From assembly GCA_003021915.1 (NCBI GenBank), contig PXOY01000024.1:1-12912 (forward strand): a stretch of DNA of 12,912 nt, given 5' to 3'. The translations under genes were made by a program, and so were the position numbers. The DNA comes from Parcubacteria group bacterium SW_4_49_11. Its GTDB lineage: Bacteria; Patescibacteriota; Minisyncoccia; SW-4-49-11. Shown piece after piece: positions 1 through 8,087 of this stretch (positions are counted from its first letter, which is position 1; each line of letters begins with the position of its first letter). The notes beneath the pieces were generated by a model. It was not told where the DNA came from, did no database searches, and saw only the letters and a list, made by a program, of their open reading frames with translations.

Positions 1-1516
1 CACCGCGGGCAAGAACATTGGCGATTTGCTGATACTTGTCTTGATCTGCAGTGAAAACGCGCTCTAAAATCTTGGGCGCCAAGTCATTGATGAAGGCTTT
101 GGGATTGTTACGTTCCTTATCGTATTTGACGCTTGTCTGTTGTTGCACGATACGTACGAATTCGTCCGCCGTCACCGTAGTGTTATACGCAGGCATCTCA
201 ATCGGGCCCACAATCTCCACCAAGTCTCTGACTACCGGCGGCGTGAGGGCAATGACCCCATCTACGGTCGGACCGCCCGTATGCTCATAAAATTGGATCA
301 TACGTTGCGCGCTGACCGGAAAATCTGCAAACCAGTTGGCGTCTCGCAAATGCCATTGTCTGGTAAGGGATTGCAAGGGTTTCGGCGGAATGACTCGCTT
401 GCGTAACTGCCCGTCCGCGTCATAAATGGACTGAATATCCAGATTCTCGACCTCGCCTTTGTGAATTCTCATCACTCCATACGTACCAATAAATCCTCCG
501 CTCGCTCGGACTTCCTGATTATTCTGAAACACAAAGAGATATTTCCGTTTGTACTTTTGGCCGGCAAATTCCAAGAGCATATCAAGATAGTCCTGGCCGT
601 CTCGCATTACTCCCTGCAACGGAGGAATGATCTGTTGAGCTCTCTCTAGGTCAGAACTTACCGAAGAAGGAATCATCCAAGTCGGCAGTTCGTTGAGGCT
701 CTCTTGCGTTTTGCCTAACGCTGCTCTCATGTCGGGAAGCACACTGCGTGTAATCTCTGCCGTTTGTACAAACGATTCGGTCAGGTTCCCCATTTTCCGC
801 GAATCCGACTCTGACCCGCTTCGCGTCTGCGCGAGTTGCTCGGCGATCCGACCTCCGTACTGAGCGCCGGCCTCAGCCTGATTTAAAAGCACATTGCCCT
901 GAACAAGCATGTTGCCCGTGGGAGCTACGGAAATCACGTGGCTCTTCAGAGCCGAAGATTGCGGAAATTGCTGAGCGGCCTGGGCGAATTGCTTTTCAAG
1001 AAGAGACAAATAGTGGGCCGTCTGTTCCCACTCCCCCTCTTGTACGCTCTGTGTGAGAAGTGTTTGAGCGGCCGTGACTTTAACGCGCAGATTATCTTTG
1101 ATCCTCAAGAGAGAATTCACGTACTGCCCGAACGGGATGACAGCCAGCATAAGCATGATGCATACCATAAACACCGCTAGTTCCCGTTTCGGCATCCGTC
1201 CCTCTCCGTGTGTGTGCCCCGGCAATGTGGATTTGGAGCCACGGTTACGGTTCCCGGGTTTCTTTACTTGATTGGAAGGAGGCGCGGCCCATACTTCCGG
1301 CACGCGTTTTCGTGTTTGGGAACGTGTTTTCCGTGTATCCTGCCGCTGTGTCTTTTGAGAGGGTTCGGCGTGAGCATATGCATCGTGTGCTTTTTCAGAA
1401 GATTGGTCATCTTCGAGCGGAATATCAACATCCTTCGGCGTCGTTCGCTTGCTCCGGCGCTTCTTTGCCTGTTGGGATCTTCGTTTTCTTTCGCGTTTTT
1501 GTTTTTGAACAGCCAT
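1..1516 (-). CDS. DUF4012 family membrane protein, C-terminus outside the window
   Basis: The reading frame is open for 505 codons from ATG 1514-1516 and runs off the window at base 1. Residues 1-107 are a Lys/Arg/Gln/Ser/Pro-rich, probably disordered cytoplasmic tail. A hydrophobic segment follows at about residues 113-130 (LAVFMVCIMLMLAVIPFG), so most of the protein is likely outside the membrane. Residues 326-350 carry the family signature: FQNNQEVRASGGFIGTYG, with the near-invariant QNN.E and GGFIG blocks of DUF4012. The function of DUF4012 is unknown; it is often found beside envelope polysaccharide genes. The gene starts 11 bp after the glycosyltransferase stop, which supports co-expression and the long start. 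A second ATG at 1193-1195 (residue 108), just before the membrane segment, would remove the basic tail. The continuous open frame and tight spacing favour the upstream start, but no Shine-Dalgarno decides it. Confidence 0.9.
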   Translation of the reverse strand, partial: MAVQKQKRERKRRSQQAKKRRSKRTTPKDVDIPLEDDQSSEKAHDAYAHAEPSQKTQRQDTRKTRSQTRKRVPEVWAAPPSNQVKKPGNRNRGSKSTLPGHTHGEGRMPKRELAVFMVCIMLMLAVIPFGQYVNSLLRIKDNLRVKVTAAQTLLTQSVQEGEWEQTAHYLSLLEKQFAQAAQQFPQSSALKSHVISVAPTGNMLVQGNVLLNQAEAGAQYGGRIAEQLAQTRSGSESDSRKMGNLTESFVQTAEITRSVLPDMRAALGKTQESLNELPTWMIPSSVSSDLERAQQIIPPLQGVMRDGQDYLDMLLEFAGQKYKRKYLFVFQNNQEVRASGGFIGTYGVMRIHKGEVENLDIQSIYDADGQLRKRVIPPKPLQSLTRQWHLRDANWFADFPVSAQRMIQFYEHTGGPTVDGVIALTPPVVRDLVEIVGPIEMPAYNTTVTADEFVRIVQQQTSVKYDKERNNPKAFINDLAPKILERVFTADQDKYQQIANVLARG

Positions 1517-1527
1517 GACGGTTACAC

Positions 1528-2682
1528 TTATACGACAGAGTCGGGTGGTCTTTGTTCATTATACACCGTAAGCGTGGCTTTCGCCATGTCGCGCCAGGAA
1601 TATTGGGCGAGTAAGCGAGGCGCTTGTTCCTGTTGAGAGTCTCGTATAGCGTCGAGATTCTCCAGCACTTCCTTCAAACGCGCGAGCCATTCCCCCTCGT
1701 CATCAGGAGAAAAGTACTCCGCCACCTCTCCGCACACTTCAGGTAACGACGTTTTATCAGAGATAAAAATGGGAGCCCCCGAAGCTAAGGCTTCCAACGG
1801 AGGAAGACCGAATCCTTCATAGAGGGAAGGAAATACGTACAGACGACAGTTTTGATACAACTCCCCCAGAATGGTATCAGGGACAAAGCCGGTGAATACC
1901 ACATTCTCCGAGATTTCCAACTCCTTCACGAGTTCACGAATACGCTGAAAGAAATAGTCCTCTTTGCCGACTAAGACGAGCTTCCAGTTCTGATAGCGGG
2001 CGTCCTTCAGGAGACGAGAAAACACGCGGACAAGTCCCTCGACATTTTTATGCGGATAGGCGTTTCCGACATATAAGAGATACGGAGCCGCACCAATCTC
2101 CGGGACGTGTTCTGCGACCTCCTCCGTGTTGGCCGGAGGAAACGGATGGTCATCCACTCCCACGTAGATGCGGCGTATTTTGGGAGCGGGCGTTTTGAGA
2201 CGGCGCTCGATAACGTGTTTGGTAAAATTCGAGATGGTAATGACTTGCTTCGCGGTTACGACCGCATTCTGAATAACTAACCGATATGCGAAATGCTTTC
2301 CCCAATACAAAAGTGTACCGAAGGGGGAAGCTTTTCGTGTGGGGTATTCTAAGAGAATGAGGTCATGCACGGTTACGATGTACGGACGGCGGTACAAGAT
2401 GGGCACGTTGAAATGTAAAAAATGCACGAGATCCAACTTATATTCATACAGGATCCGTGCGAATCGCACTTGCTCGTTCACAGTGTACCAGGGTACGTCC
2501 GCCAAAACTTTATGAAAGCGCGGATTTGCGGGGACGTACGCGTCATAGTTATGAGCTCTTACAAAAATGAAATACTCGTGTTCGTCATCAAGTTTTTCCA
2601 GCTCGGTGACAAGCTTAAAGCTATACCGTCCCAGGCCTTTACCGGCTGGCCCTAAAAATCGAGCGTCGATGCCAATGCGCAT
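1528..2682 (-). CDS. GT4-like (GT-B fold) glycosyltransferase
   Basis: This 384-residue protein probably moves a sugar from a nucleotide-sugar donor onto an envelope glycan or lipid-linked acceptor on the cytoplasmic side. The N-terminal Rossmann-like half opens with MRIGIDARFLGPAGKGLGRY, a glycine-rich acceptor-domain start typical of GT4 enzymes. The interdomain region carries YVGNAYPHKN (residues 204-213), as in mannosyltransferase-like members. The C-terminal half holds the EX7E motif, E289 to E297 in YEGFGLPPLEA, which contacts the donor. Length is normal for the family. No membrane segment is visible. It starts 22 bp after fusA stops and ends 11 bp before the DUF4012 gene, so it appears to be co-transcribed with both. 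Sugar specificity cannot be read from the sequence. Confidence 0.93.
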   Translation of the reverse strand: MRIGIDARFLGPAGKGLGRYSFKLVTELEKLDDEHEYFIFVRAHNYDAYVPANPRFHKVLADVPWYTVNEQVRFARILYEYKLDLVHFLHFNVPILYRRPYIVTVHDLILLEYPTRKASPFGTLLYWGKHFAYRLVIQNAVVTAKQVITISNFTKHVIERRLKTPAPKIRRIYVGVDDHPFPPANTEEVAEHVPEIGAAPYLLYVGNAYPHKNVEGLVRVFSRLLKDARYQNWKLVLVGKEDYFFQRIRELVKELEISENVVFTGFVPDTILGELYQNCRLYVFPSLYEGFGLPPLEALASGAPIFISDKTSLPEVCGEVAEYFSPDDEGEWLARLKEVLENLDAIRDSQQEQAPRLLAQYSWRDMAKATLTVYNEQRPPDSVV

Positions 2683-2704
2683 GAGCGAAGCTATTTAGGA
2701 CAAA

Positions 2705-4789
2705 TTAGCCCTGGTTAATCTCTTGTTGGATTTTGGCCGGGACCTGCTGATAATCACGGAACTGCATAGACGAGAGTCCGCGTCCCTGCGTCATGGAGCG
2801 CAGCGTGGTTACGTACCCGAACATCTGCGCCAGCGGCACTTGCGTCGTAATCACTTTCATGCCTTGCACATCGCTTATGTCTTCCACGACGCCGCGCCGA
2901 GAATTGATATCTCCCACGACATCGCCCATGTAGTCTTCCGGGATCACAACTTCCACATCCATGATCGGCTCCAGAAGAACCGGTTTGGCTTGCTTCGCAG
3001 CATTGGTAAAGGCCATAGACCCGGCGATTTTGAACGCTCCTTCGTTTGAGTCAACTTCGTGATACGACCCGTCATAAATGGCGGCCTTGACTCCGATCAT
3101 CGGGTAACCTGCGACCACACCTTTTTCGGTCGCTTCCTTGACGCCCTTTTCTACGGCGGGAATATATTCGGAGGGCACGACACCTCCGCGGATTTCATTC
3201 TTAAACTCGAACTCCGCATCCTCGTCGCTCTCCTCTTTTTCTTCCAACGGTTCAACACGAAGCCAAACGTGACCATACTGTCCGCGTCCACCGCTCTGTT
3301 TAATAAACTGCCCTTCCGCGTTGCTGGCGGCGGTGATGGTTTCTTTGTACGCCACCTGAGGCTGACCGCGATTCACTGCCACTCCGAATTCGCGTTCCAA
3401 ACGATCCACGAGGATATCCAAGTGGAGCTCTCCCATTCCGGAAATCAGCGTATCACCGGTCGTCTCATCCGAGGTTATGCGGAAGGTTGGATCTTCTTTG
3501 GCCAATCGTTGAATAGCCGTACTCATTTTTTCTTGATCTTGCTTGGATTTAGGCTCGAGGCGTACCTGAATAACGGGTTCCGGGAACGAAATCTGTTCCA
3601 ACACTACCTGCTCTTTAGAGCCGCACAGAGTCTCTCCGGTCATCGTATCTTTAAAGCCAACCACGGCTCCAATTTCTCCCGCAACTAACTCGTCCACTTC
3701 TGAACGGGAGTTGGCATGCATTTTCACCAAGCGAGCCACACGTTCCTTCTGCCCCTTCTTCGTGTTATGAACATACGTACCGGCCTGCATTTTGCCCGAA
3801 TAGACACGGACGAACACTAACTGTCCCACGTACGGATCGGACACCACCTTAAACGCCAAGGCTGCTAACGACCCGTCCGGATCCGCCTCACGGGTAATGT
3901 CTTCTCCCGTATCAACAGCGTGTCCCTCAACCGGTTTAACCTCTAACGGAGACGGAAGGTACGCAATAATGGCATCCAAAATATGCGTAACGATCGCCGT
4001 GCGTGCGTCACCCCCGAAAACGGGAAACACTTCGTTCGCCAAGGTGGCGTTCCGAAGCGCCGTACGAATTTCTTCGGAGGTTATTTCTTCTTCGCCGAGG
4101 AATTTTTCCAAAAGCGTGTCGTCATTTTCCGAGAGCGTTTCAATCAGTTCGTTGCGATACGCTTCTACGTCTTCGGCCATGTCTTCGGGAATATCGGTAT
4201 GTTGAAGCTCCCGATCATATACATCTTCGTAGACATACGCTTTATTCTCAATAAGATCCACCATTCCACGGAGGTCGTGTTCTTTACCGATCGGAAGGCC
4301 GACCACCACCGACTTCTCAGACAGCCGATTCCGAATGGATTCCAGGGACTGGAAAAAGTCACCTCCCACCTGATTAATTTTATTGACAAAACAAATACGC
4401 GGCACAGCATACTTATTAGCCTGATGCCACACCGTTTCGGATTGCGGTTCAACCCCCATTTTGCCGTCAAAGACCACTAAGGCTCCATCTAACACACGGA
4501 GTGAGCGTTCAACTTCCGCAGTAAAATCTACGTGACCGGGCGTGTCGATAATATTGATACGATGATCATTCCAATAACACGTAGTAGCGGCGGAGGTGAT
4601 CGTAATACCTCGTTCTTGCTCTTGGCTCATCCAGTCCATTTCCGCTTCTCCTTCGTGGACTTCTCCTACCTTATGTTTGCGCCCCGTGAAATATAAAATG
4701 CGTTCGGTTGTAGTGGTTTTACCGGCGTCAATATGCGCAATAATTCCAATGTTTCGAGTGGCTTTCAGTCCAATATCTTGACGTGCCAT
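2705..4789 (-). CDS. fusA: Translation elongation factor G
   Basis: EF-G (694 residues) is the GTPase that drives ribosome translocation. The start at 4789 gives [20 protein letters not shown], the usual EF-G beginning; an ATG at 4927 in the same frame would run back into rpsG. Motifs in order: P-loop AHIDAGKTT (18-26), switch I GITIT (61-65), DTPGH (82-86), then the guanine-binding G4 and G5 positions. Domain IV has [11 protein letters not shown], and domain V ends in [16 protein letters not shown]. Two oddities: the G4 motif NKxD reads NKIN (136-139), and the G5 region, normally around GSA, reads FGGDAR (258-263). Both were checked at codon level (AAT AAA ATT AAT; GGG GGT GAC GCA CGC). The rest of the protein looks functional, and its place after rpsL-rpsG marks it as the main EF-G. 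The start lies 28 bp from the rpsG stop. Confidence 0.98.
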   Translation of the reverse strand: MARQDIGLKATRNIGIIAHIDAGKTTTTERILYFTGRKHKVGEVHEGEAEMDWMSQEQERGITITSAATTCYWNDHRINIIDTPGHVDFTAEVERSLRVLDGALVVFDGKMGVEPQSETVWHQANKYAVPRICFVNKINQVGGDFFQSLESIRNRLSEKSVVVGLPIGKEHDLRGMVDLIENKAYVYEDVYDRELQHTDIPEDMAEDVEAYRNELIETLSENDDTLLEKFLGEEEITSEEIRTALRNATLANEVFPVFGGDARTAIVTHILDAIIAYLPSPLEVKPVEGHAVDTGEDITREADPDGSLAALAFKVVSDPYVGQLVFVRVYSGKMQAGTYVHNTKKGQKERVARLVKMHANSRSEVDELVAGEIGAVVGFKDTMTGETLCGSKEQVVLEQISFPEPVIQVRLEPKSKQDQEKMSTAIQRLAKEDPTFRITSDETTGDTLISGMGELHLDILVDRLEREFGVAVNRGQPQVAYKETITAASNAEGQFIKQSGGRGQYGHVWLRVEPLEEKEESDEDAEFEFKNEIRGGVVPSEYIPAVEKGVKEATEKGVVAGYPMIGVKAAIYDGSYHEVDSNEGAFKIAGSMAFTNAAKQAKPVLLEPIMDVEVVIPEDYMGDVVGDINSRRGVVEDISDVQGMKVITTQVPLAQMFGYVTTLRSMTQGRGLSSMQFRDYQQVPAKIQQEINQG

Positions 4790-4817
4790 AAGAGCGTAAT
4801 TACTTACTTGTCTGTTA

Positions 4818-5288
4818 CTATCCGAGGTGTGCGAACGCTTTGTTGGCTTCTGCCATTTTATGAACGTTTTCTCGTTTTTTGATAACCGCGCCCGTTTTAT
4901 TGTAAGCGTCCATAAGTTCGTTGGCAAACTTACGCTCCATCGGCTTACCCTGTTGGTTTCGAGCGGTTTGCAGAATCCACCGCAACGCTAGAGACGTTCC
5001 TCGTTGTTGACGCACCTCTACGGGGACCTGATAGTTCGCACCTCCTAAACGCTTCGAGCGCACCTCAACGAGCGGCGTCGCGTTTTTGACCGCCTGTTTA
5101 AAGATACTCAACGGCTCTTTCGTGTTCATTTCCTCGGCGATAATATCCATGGCTCGATAGAAAATACGTTGCGCGATCGCCTTTTCTCCATCCTGCATAA
5201 TGTAGTTAACACACTGAGCAACCAAAATGTCATTATATTTGGCATCGGGCTGTACTACGCGATCAAAATTGGGTCGTTTACGAGACAT
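4818..5288 (-). CDS. rpsG: 30S ribosomal protein S7
   Basis: S7 (156 residues) nucleates the head of the small subunit by binding the 3' major domain of 16S rRNA and lies near the E site. Family blocks are clear: [18 protein letters not shown] at the start, [16 protein letters not shown] in the middle (RRVGGA.YQVPVEV in most species), and [20 protein letters not shown] near the end. Length matches bacterial S7. It lies 14 bp after rpsL and 28 bp before fusA, the standard str-operon order. In Escherichia coli S7 represses its own operon; I see no feature here that would show the same. Confidence 0.98.
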   Translation of the reverse strand: MSRKRPNFDRVVQPDAKYNDILVAQCVNYIMQDGEKAIAQRIFYRAMDIIAEEMNTKEPLSIFKQAVKNATPLVEVRSKRLGGANYQVPVEVRQQRGTSLALRWILQTARNQQGKPMERKFANELMDAYNKTGAVIKKRENVHKMAEANKAFAHLG

Positions 5289-5302
5289 AAAACACTCTTA
5301 CA

Positions 5303-5716
5303 TTATTTCTTGGGCTTTTTCACGCCGTATTTACTGCGCCGTTGCGTACTTCCTTCCACGCCGGCGGCATCCAAAGCGCCACGTACCACGTGGTACCTAA
5401 CTCCCGGAAGGTCTTTTACCCGTCCTCCGCGAATAAGAACGACGGAATGCTCTTGAAGATTGTGTCCGATACCGGGAATATACGCCGTAACTTCTTGATT
5501 GTTTGAGAGGCGTACACGGGCAATCTTACGGAGTGCGGAGTTCGGCTTTTTGGGAGTAGTGGTCGTTACTTTCGTACACACACCACGTTTGAACGGCGCG
5601 TTATCTTCCACCGGTTTATTCTTGAGCATGTTAAATCGCTTTTTAAGCGCCGGTGCTTTCGTCTTTTTTCGCTTGTCCGTTCGTCCTTTACGAACGAGTT
5701 GCTGAGTTGTGGGCAT
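5303..5716 (-). CDS. rpsL: 30S ribosomal protein S12
   Basis: S12 (137 residues) sits at the decoding site of the small subunit and controls accuracy. The sequence has [11 protein letters not shown] (54-64), with Lys56 equivalent to the streptomycin-determining K42/43 of E. coli, and [13 protein letters not shown] (97-109), with Lys101 and Asp102 (the position that is methylthiolated in E. coli). These are the drug-sensitive residues. Between KAPALK and FKRGVCT there is an insert of roughly a dozen residues relative to E. coli S12, like the longer Bacillus-type protein. It is the first gene of the minus-strand operon, downstream of a strong promoter. No Shine-Dalgarno lies directly before the ATG. 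Confidence 0.99.
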   Translation of the reverse strand: MPTTQQLVRKGRTDKRKKTKAPALKKRFNMLKNKPVEDNAPFKRGVCTKVTTTTPKKPNSALRKIARVRLSNNQEVTAYIPGIGHNLQEHSVVLIRGGRVKDLPGVRYHVVRGALDAAGVEGSTQRRSKYGVKKPKK

Positions 5717-5760
5717 AACGTAAATACTCGAGTTATCGAACTGATATTAAATCTTCCTTG

Positions 5761-5789
5761 ATCATACTTGGTACGCGTTGATTTGTCAA
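5761..5789 (-). promoter_or_regulatory. Promoter of the rpsL-rpsG-fusA operon
   Basis: Read on the minus strand, a perfect -35 TTGACA (5784-5789) is followed by a 17-base spacer and a -10 TATGAT (5761-5766, 5 of 6 consensus). Transcription would start near 5754, leaving a leader of about 37 bases before the rpsL ATG. This is the best sigma-70-like promoter in the window and fits a highly expressed ribosomal operon. Confidence 0.8.
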
Positions 5790-5821
5790 ATGTCCGGCTT
5801 CTCAGTTATGTGTTTCTTAAA

Positions 5822-5850
5822 TTGACGTTTCCTTTATTATATGCTATTCT
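5822..5850 (+). promoter_or_regulatory. Promoter of the rpmE-prfA-prmC operon
   Basis: TTGACG (5822-5827), a 17-base spacer and TATTCT (5845-5850) point rightward to rpmE at 5880. A perfect TATAAT also sits at 5862-5867 but has no -35 partner and would leave a leader of only about 6 bases. The upstream pair is preferred. A near-leaderless rpmE transcript from the second box cannot be excluded, since rpmE has no Shine-Dalgarno. Confidence 0.6.
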
Positions 5851-5879
5851 TATGGTAAGCGTATAATCTTAATTCTGCT

Positions 5880-6179
5880 ATGAAGGAACGAATTCATCCC
5901 CAATATCATCAAGCAACTGTTACGTGTGCCTGCGGAACTACGTTTGAGGTGGGGTCTACGCAAGAAGAGCTGTTTGTGGAGGTGTGCAGTAATTGCCATC
6001 CGTTTTATACCGGCGAAGAAGCTCTGGTGGACACCGCTGGTCGCGTAGAAAAATTCCGTCAACGTATGGAAAAAAAGGAAGCTATTCAGCGCAATAAAGA
6101 AGAGGCTCGGGAGGCTCAGACCGAAGGAAAAGAGTCCTCAGACGAAGAATCCACTCCCTCAGAAGAAGAAGCGGCGTAA
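5880..6179 (+). CDS. rpmE: 50S ribosomal protein L31, zinc-binding type with acidic tail
   Basis: L31 contributes to the bridge between the two ribosomal subunits. The first 60 or so residues carry the zinc-binding form of the protein: CAC at 16-18 and [10 protein letters not shown] at 36-45, giving the Cys residues C16, C18, C36 and C39. The start [10 protein letters not shown] is typical. The protein is 99 residues, longer than the usual 65-75, because of a C-terminal extension (about 75-99) that is almost entirely Glu, Ser and Asp after a Lys/Arg/Glu helix-like stretch. It opens a plus-strand operon and ends 12 bp before prfA, a neighbour it has in many bacteria. No Shine-Dalgarno precedes the ATG. 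Confidence 0.96.
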   Translation: MKERIHPQYHQATVTCACGTTFEVGSTQEELFVEVCSNCHPFYTGEEALVDTAGRVEKFRQRMEKKEAIQRNKEEAREAQTEGKESSDEESTPSEEEAA

Positions 6180-6191
6180 GAATTTCGTGCT

Positions 6192-7241
6192 ATGCCGTCT
6201 ACTGAAGAGTATCGCTCCGAATTACAAGACATTGCCGAACAGCTGGGAACCTCCGAAGTAACAAAGAATCCGGACAAACTCGCCGAGCTTTCCCGGCGTC
6301 ACGCATTTCTATCGCAGTTGGTAAGTACAGAGGATGATATTGCCGAACTTAACCGACGCATCTCGGAAAACGAACAGCTCTTGGCAGAGGAATCTTCCGA
6401 AGAGATGCGGGAAATGGCTCGCGAAGAGCAAAACGAACTTCATCAAGAGTTAGAGGCGAAACAGCAAGAACGCAAGGAGCTGTTAACTCCGAAAAAAGAG
6501 ATTCCGCGAGAAATTATGGTAGAAATTCGCGCCGGCGCGGGTGGCGAAGAAGCGGGCCTGTTCGCGTGGGAACTGTGGCAGGCGTATCTCTCCTTTCTTC
6601 AAGAACAGGGAGTAAACGTTTCGGTGATTACGCTGTCTATGAACGACGCCGGAGGACTGAAGGAAGGTACGTTTGAGGCTCAAGGAACAGCAGCCTACGA
6701 GAGCCTTCAGTACGAAAGCGGCGTACACCGGGTTCAACGCGTGCCCGAGACGGAAAAATCGGGACGAACTCACACGTCTACCGTTACGGTCGCCGTGCTG
6801 CCTGTCCCGAAGGACGTAGATATGAACATCAACGAAAATGAGATTGAGATGGAAACATTCCGCTCGAGCGGTCCGGGTGGCCAGAGCGTGAATACGACCG
6901 ACTCGGCCGTGCGTCTGACGCATATCCCGACAGGCACCGTTGTGGCATGTCAAGACGAAAAATCTCAACTCAAAAATCGCCAAAAGGCGGACAAACTTTT
7001 GCGAACGAAAATTTACGAAGCTCAATTAGCCGCGGAAAAGGCGGAAGAGTCAGCCCAAAGACGCAGTCAAATCGGAAGCGGCGATCGTTCCGAGAAAATT
7101 CGCACGTACAATTTTCCTCAAGACCGCATTACCGATCACCGTATCGGCCGCAACTTCCCAAACGTCGAACGTGTCATGTCCGGCGTCTTTTCCCCTATCG
7201 TGAACGCCCTCGATGAGTACTATCAAGAACACCCTGAATAA
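6192..7241 (+). CDS. prfA: Peptide chain release factor 1
   Basis: RF1 (349 residues) recognises UAA and UAG stop codons and triggers peptide release. The peptidyl-transferase-centre motif GGQ is at 229-231 within RSSGPGGQSVNTTDSAVRL. The codon-reading tripeptide is PET (185-187, in VQRVPETEKSGRTHTS), the PxT form of RF1 rather than the SPF of RF2. The N-terminal helical domain and the AGAGGEEA block (114-121) are intact, and length is close to the 360 of E. coli. The Gln of GGQ is the substrate of PrmC, whose gene overlaps the end of this one by 29 bp, so the two are very likely translated together. Confidence 0.98.
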   Translation: MPSTEEYRSELQDIAEQLGTSEVTKNPDKLAELSRRHAFLSQLVSTEDDIAELNRRISENEQLLAEESSEEMREMAREEQNELHQELEAKQQERKELLTPKKEIPREIMVEIRAGAGGEEAGLFAWELWQAYLSFLQEQGVNVSVITLSMNDAGGLKEGTFEAQGTAAYESLQYESGVHRVQRVPETEKSGRTHTSTVTVAVLPVPKDVDMNINENEIEMETFRSSGPGGQSVNTTDSAVRLTHIPTGTVVACQDEKSQLKNRQKADKLLRTKIYEAQLAAEKAEESAQRRSQIGSGDRSEKIRTYNFPQDRITDHRIGRNFPNVERVMSGVFSPIVNALDEYYQEHPE

Positions 7242-8052
7242 TCTTATTGGTTCCTTACAAGACGTGTCGTCTTCTCCGCAACTGGATGCGTGTATCTTAC
7301 TGGAAGAAGCAACTGACATGTCCCGGACCTCACTGTTCACGCAAGGAAGGCGTCATCTCAGCCCCGGTGAAGAGATGCGGCTTCAGCAACTTATATGGCA
7401 AAGACGACACCATTATCCGATATCGTATCTTACGGGTACGGTGGAATTTTACGGGCGCGCATTTCGCATAACCGAAGGTGTTCTCTCTCCGCGTCCGGAA
7501 ACCGAGCATCTCGTAGAGCACGCGAAGGAATATATAACCTCCCTACCTGCAAACGCTCATATTCTCGAAATAGGCACGGGCACCGGATGCGTAAGTGTTA
7601 CGTTAGCGAATGAATTTCTCCACACATATTCATTTGAGGCCACTGACAATGACGCATACGCTTTACATTTGGCCCACTTTAATGCTAAACTTCACAATGT
7701 AGAAGATAATATACGCCTCGTACGTCGAGACCTTCTTCGGAAAGGTCCCCACAGCTCTCCCCACGTGATTATTGCCAATCTTCCGTATTTGGATGCTGAA
7801 CGACATTCAAACGCTTCCATAAAGAAAGAACCGGCCTCGCACCTATACAGCTCAGCGCATGGTCGAGGCCACTACAGGCGACTTTTTCAAGAGCTGTCTC
7901 GCCTTTCTTCTTTCCGGGAGTGCCCGCTGTTCGGAGAAGCGCTTCCCGAAGATATGGAAGCACTCCAGAACGAGGCTAAACACATTTGGGGAGACACCGG
8001 GGAATTTGAACAATGTGACTCGTTCGTGTTCAAACTTAACGTACGAGCGTAA
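7213..8052 (+). CDS. prmC: Release factor glutamine methyltransferase
   Basis: PrmC uses S-adenosylmethionine to methylate the Gln of the release-factor GGQ motif. The N-terminal helical domain contains PISYLTGTVEFYGR (69-82) and SPRPETEHLVE (92-102), both hallmarks of the family. The SAM-binding loop is ILEIGTGTG (117-125). The catalytic motif, NPPY in most members, reads NLPY (189-192), with the Asn and Tyr kept. The C-terminal HGRGHYRRLFQEL (about 215-227) matches the usual GGxDGL...R.L region in diverged form. At 279 residues it is normal in length. The start inside prfA is chosen because the helical N-domain needs those residues. The gene order rpmE-prfA-prmC supports the assignment. Confidence 0.95.
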   Translation: MSTIKNTLNNLIGSLQDVSSSPQLDACILLEEATDMSRTSLFTQGRRHLSPGEEMRLQQLIWQRRHHYPISYLTGTVEFYGRAFRITEGVLSPRPETEHLVEHAKEYITSLPANAHILEIGTGTGCVSVTLANEFLHTYSFEATDNDAYALHLAHFNAKLHNVEDNIRLVRRDLLRKGPHSSPHVIIANLPYLDAERHSNASIKKEPASHLYSSAHGRGHYRRLFQELSRLSSFRECPLFGEALPEDMEALQNEAKHIWGDTGEFEQCDSFVFKLNVRA

Positions 8053-8071
8053 CACAACCTAACCCACGTAG

Positions 8072-8083
8072 AAAGGAGGTGAT
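8072..8083 (+). promoter_or_regulatory. Full-length Shine-Dalgarno sequence
   Basis: AAAGGAGGTGAT is complementary over 12 bases to the usual 3' end of bacterial 16S rRNA. The GGAGG core ends 8 bases before ATG 8088, an ideal spacing. This decides the start of the next gene. Most other genes in the window lack a clear Shine-Dalgarno. Confidence 0.9.
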
Positions 8084-8087
8084 ATGC

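Noticed and set aside
1208..1636. Plus-strand frames across 1208-1636
   Set aside because: They lie opposite the basic tail of the DUF4012 gene and the glycosyltransferase end, are Cys/Phe-rich and match nothing.
4790..4927. A longer EF-G start at ATG 4927
   Set aside because: It would add 46 residues with no EF-G similarity and overlap the end of rpsG; MARQDIG at 4789 is the family start.
5862..5867. Perfect TATAAT as the main rpmE promoter
   Set aside because: No -35 at the right distance and only about 6 bases of leader; TTGACG-17-TATTCT upstream fits better, though a leaderless start stays possible.
8079..8087. GTG start for the LysM-like gene at 8079
   Set aside because: The GTG lies inside the Shine-Dalgarno; ATG 8088 has ideal spacing from it.
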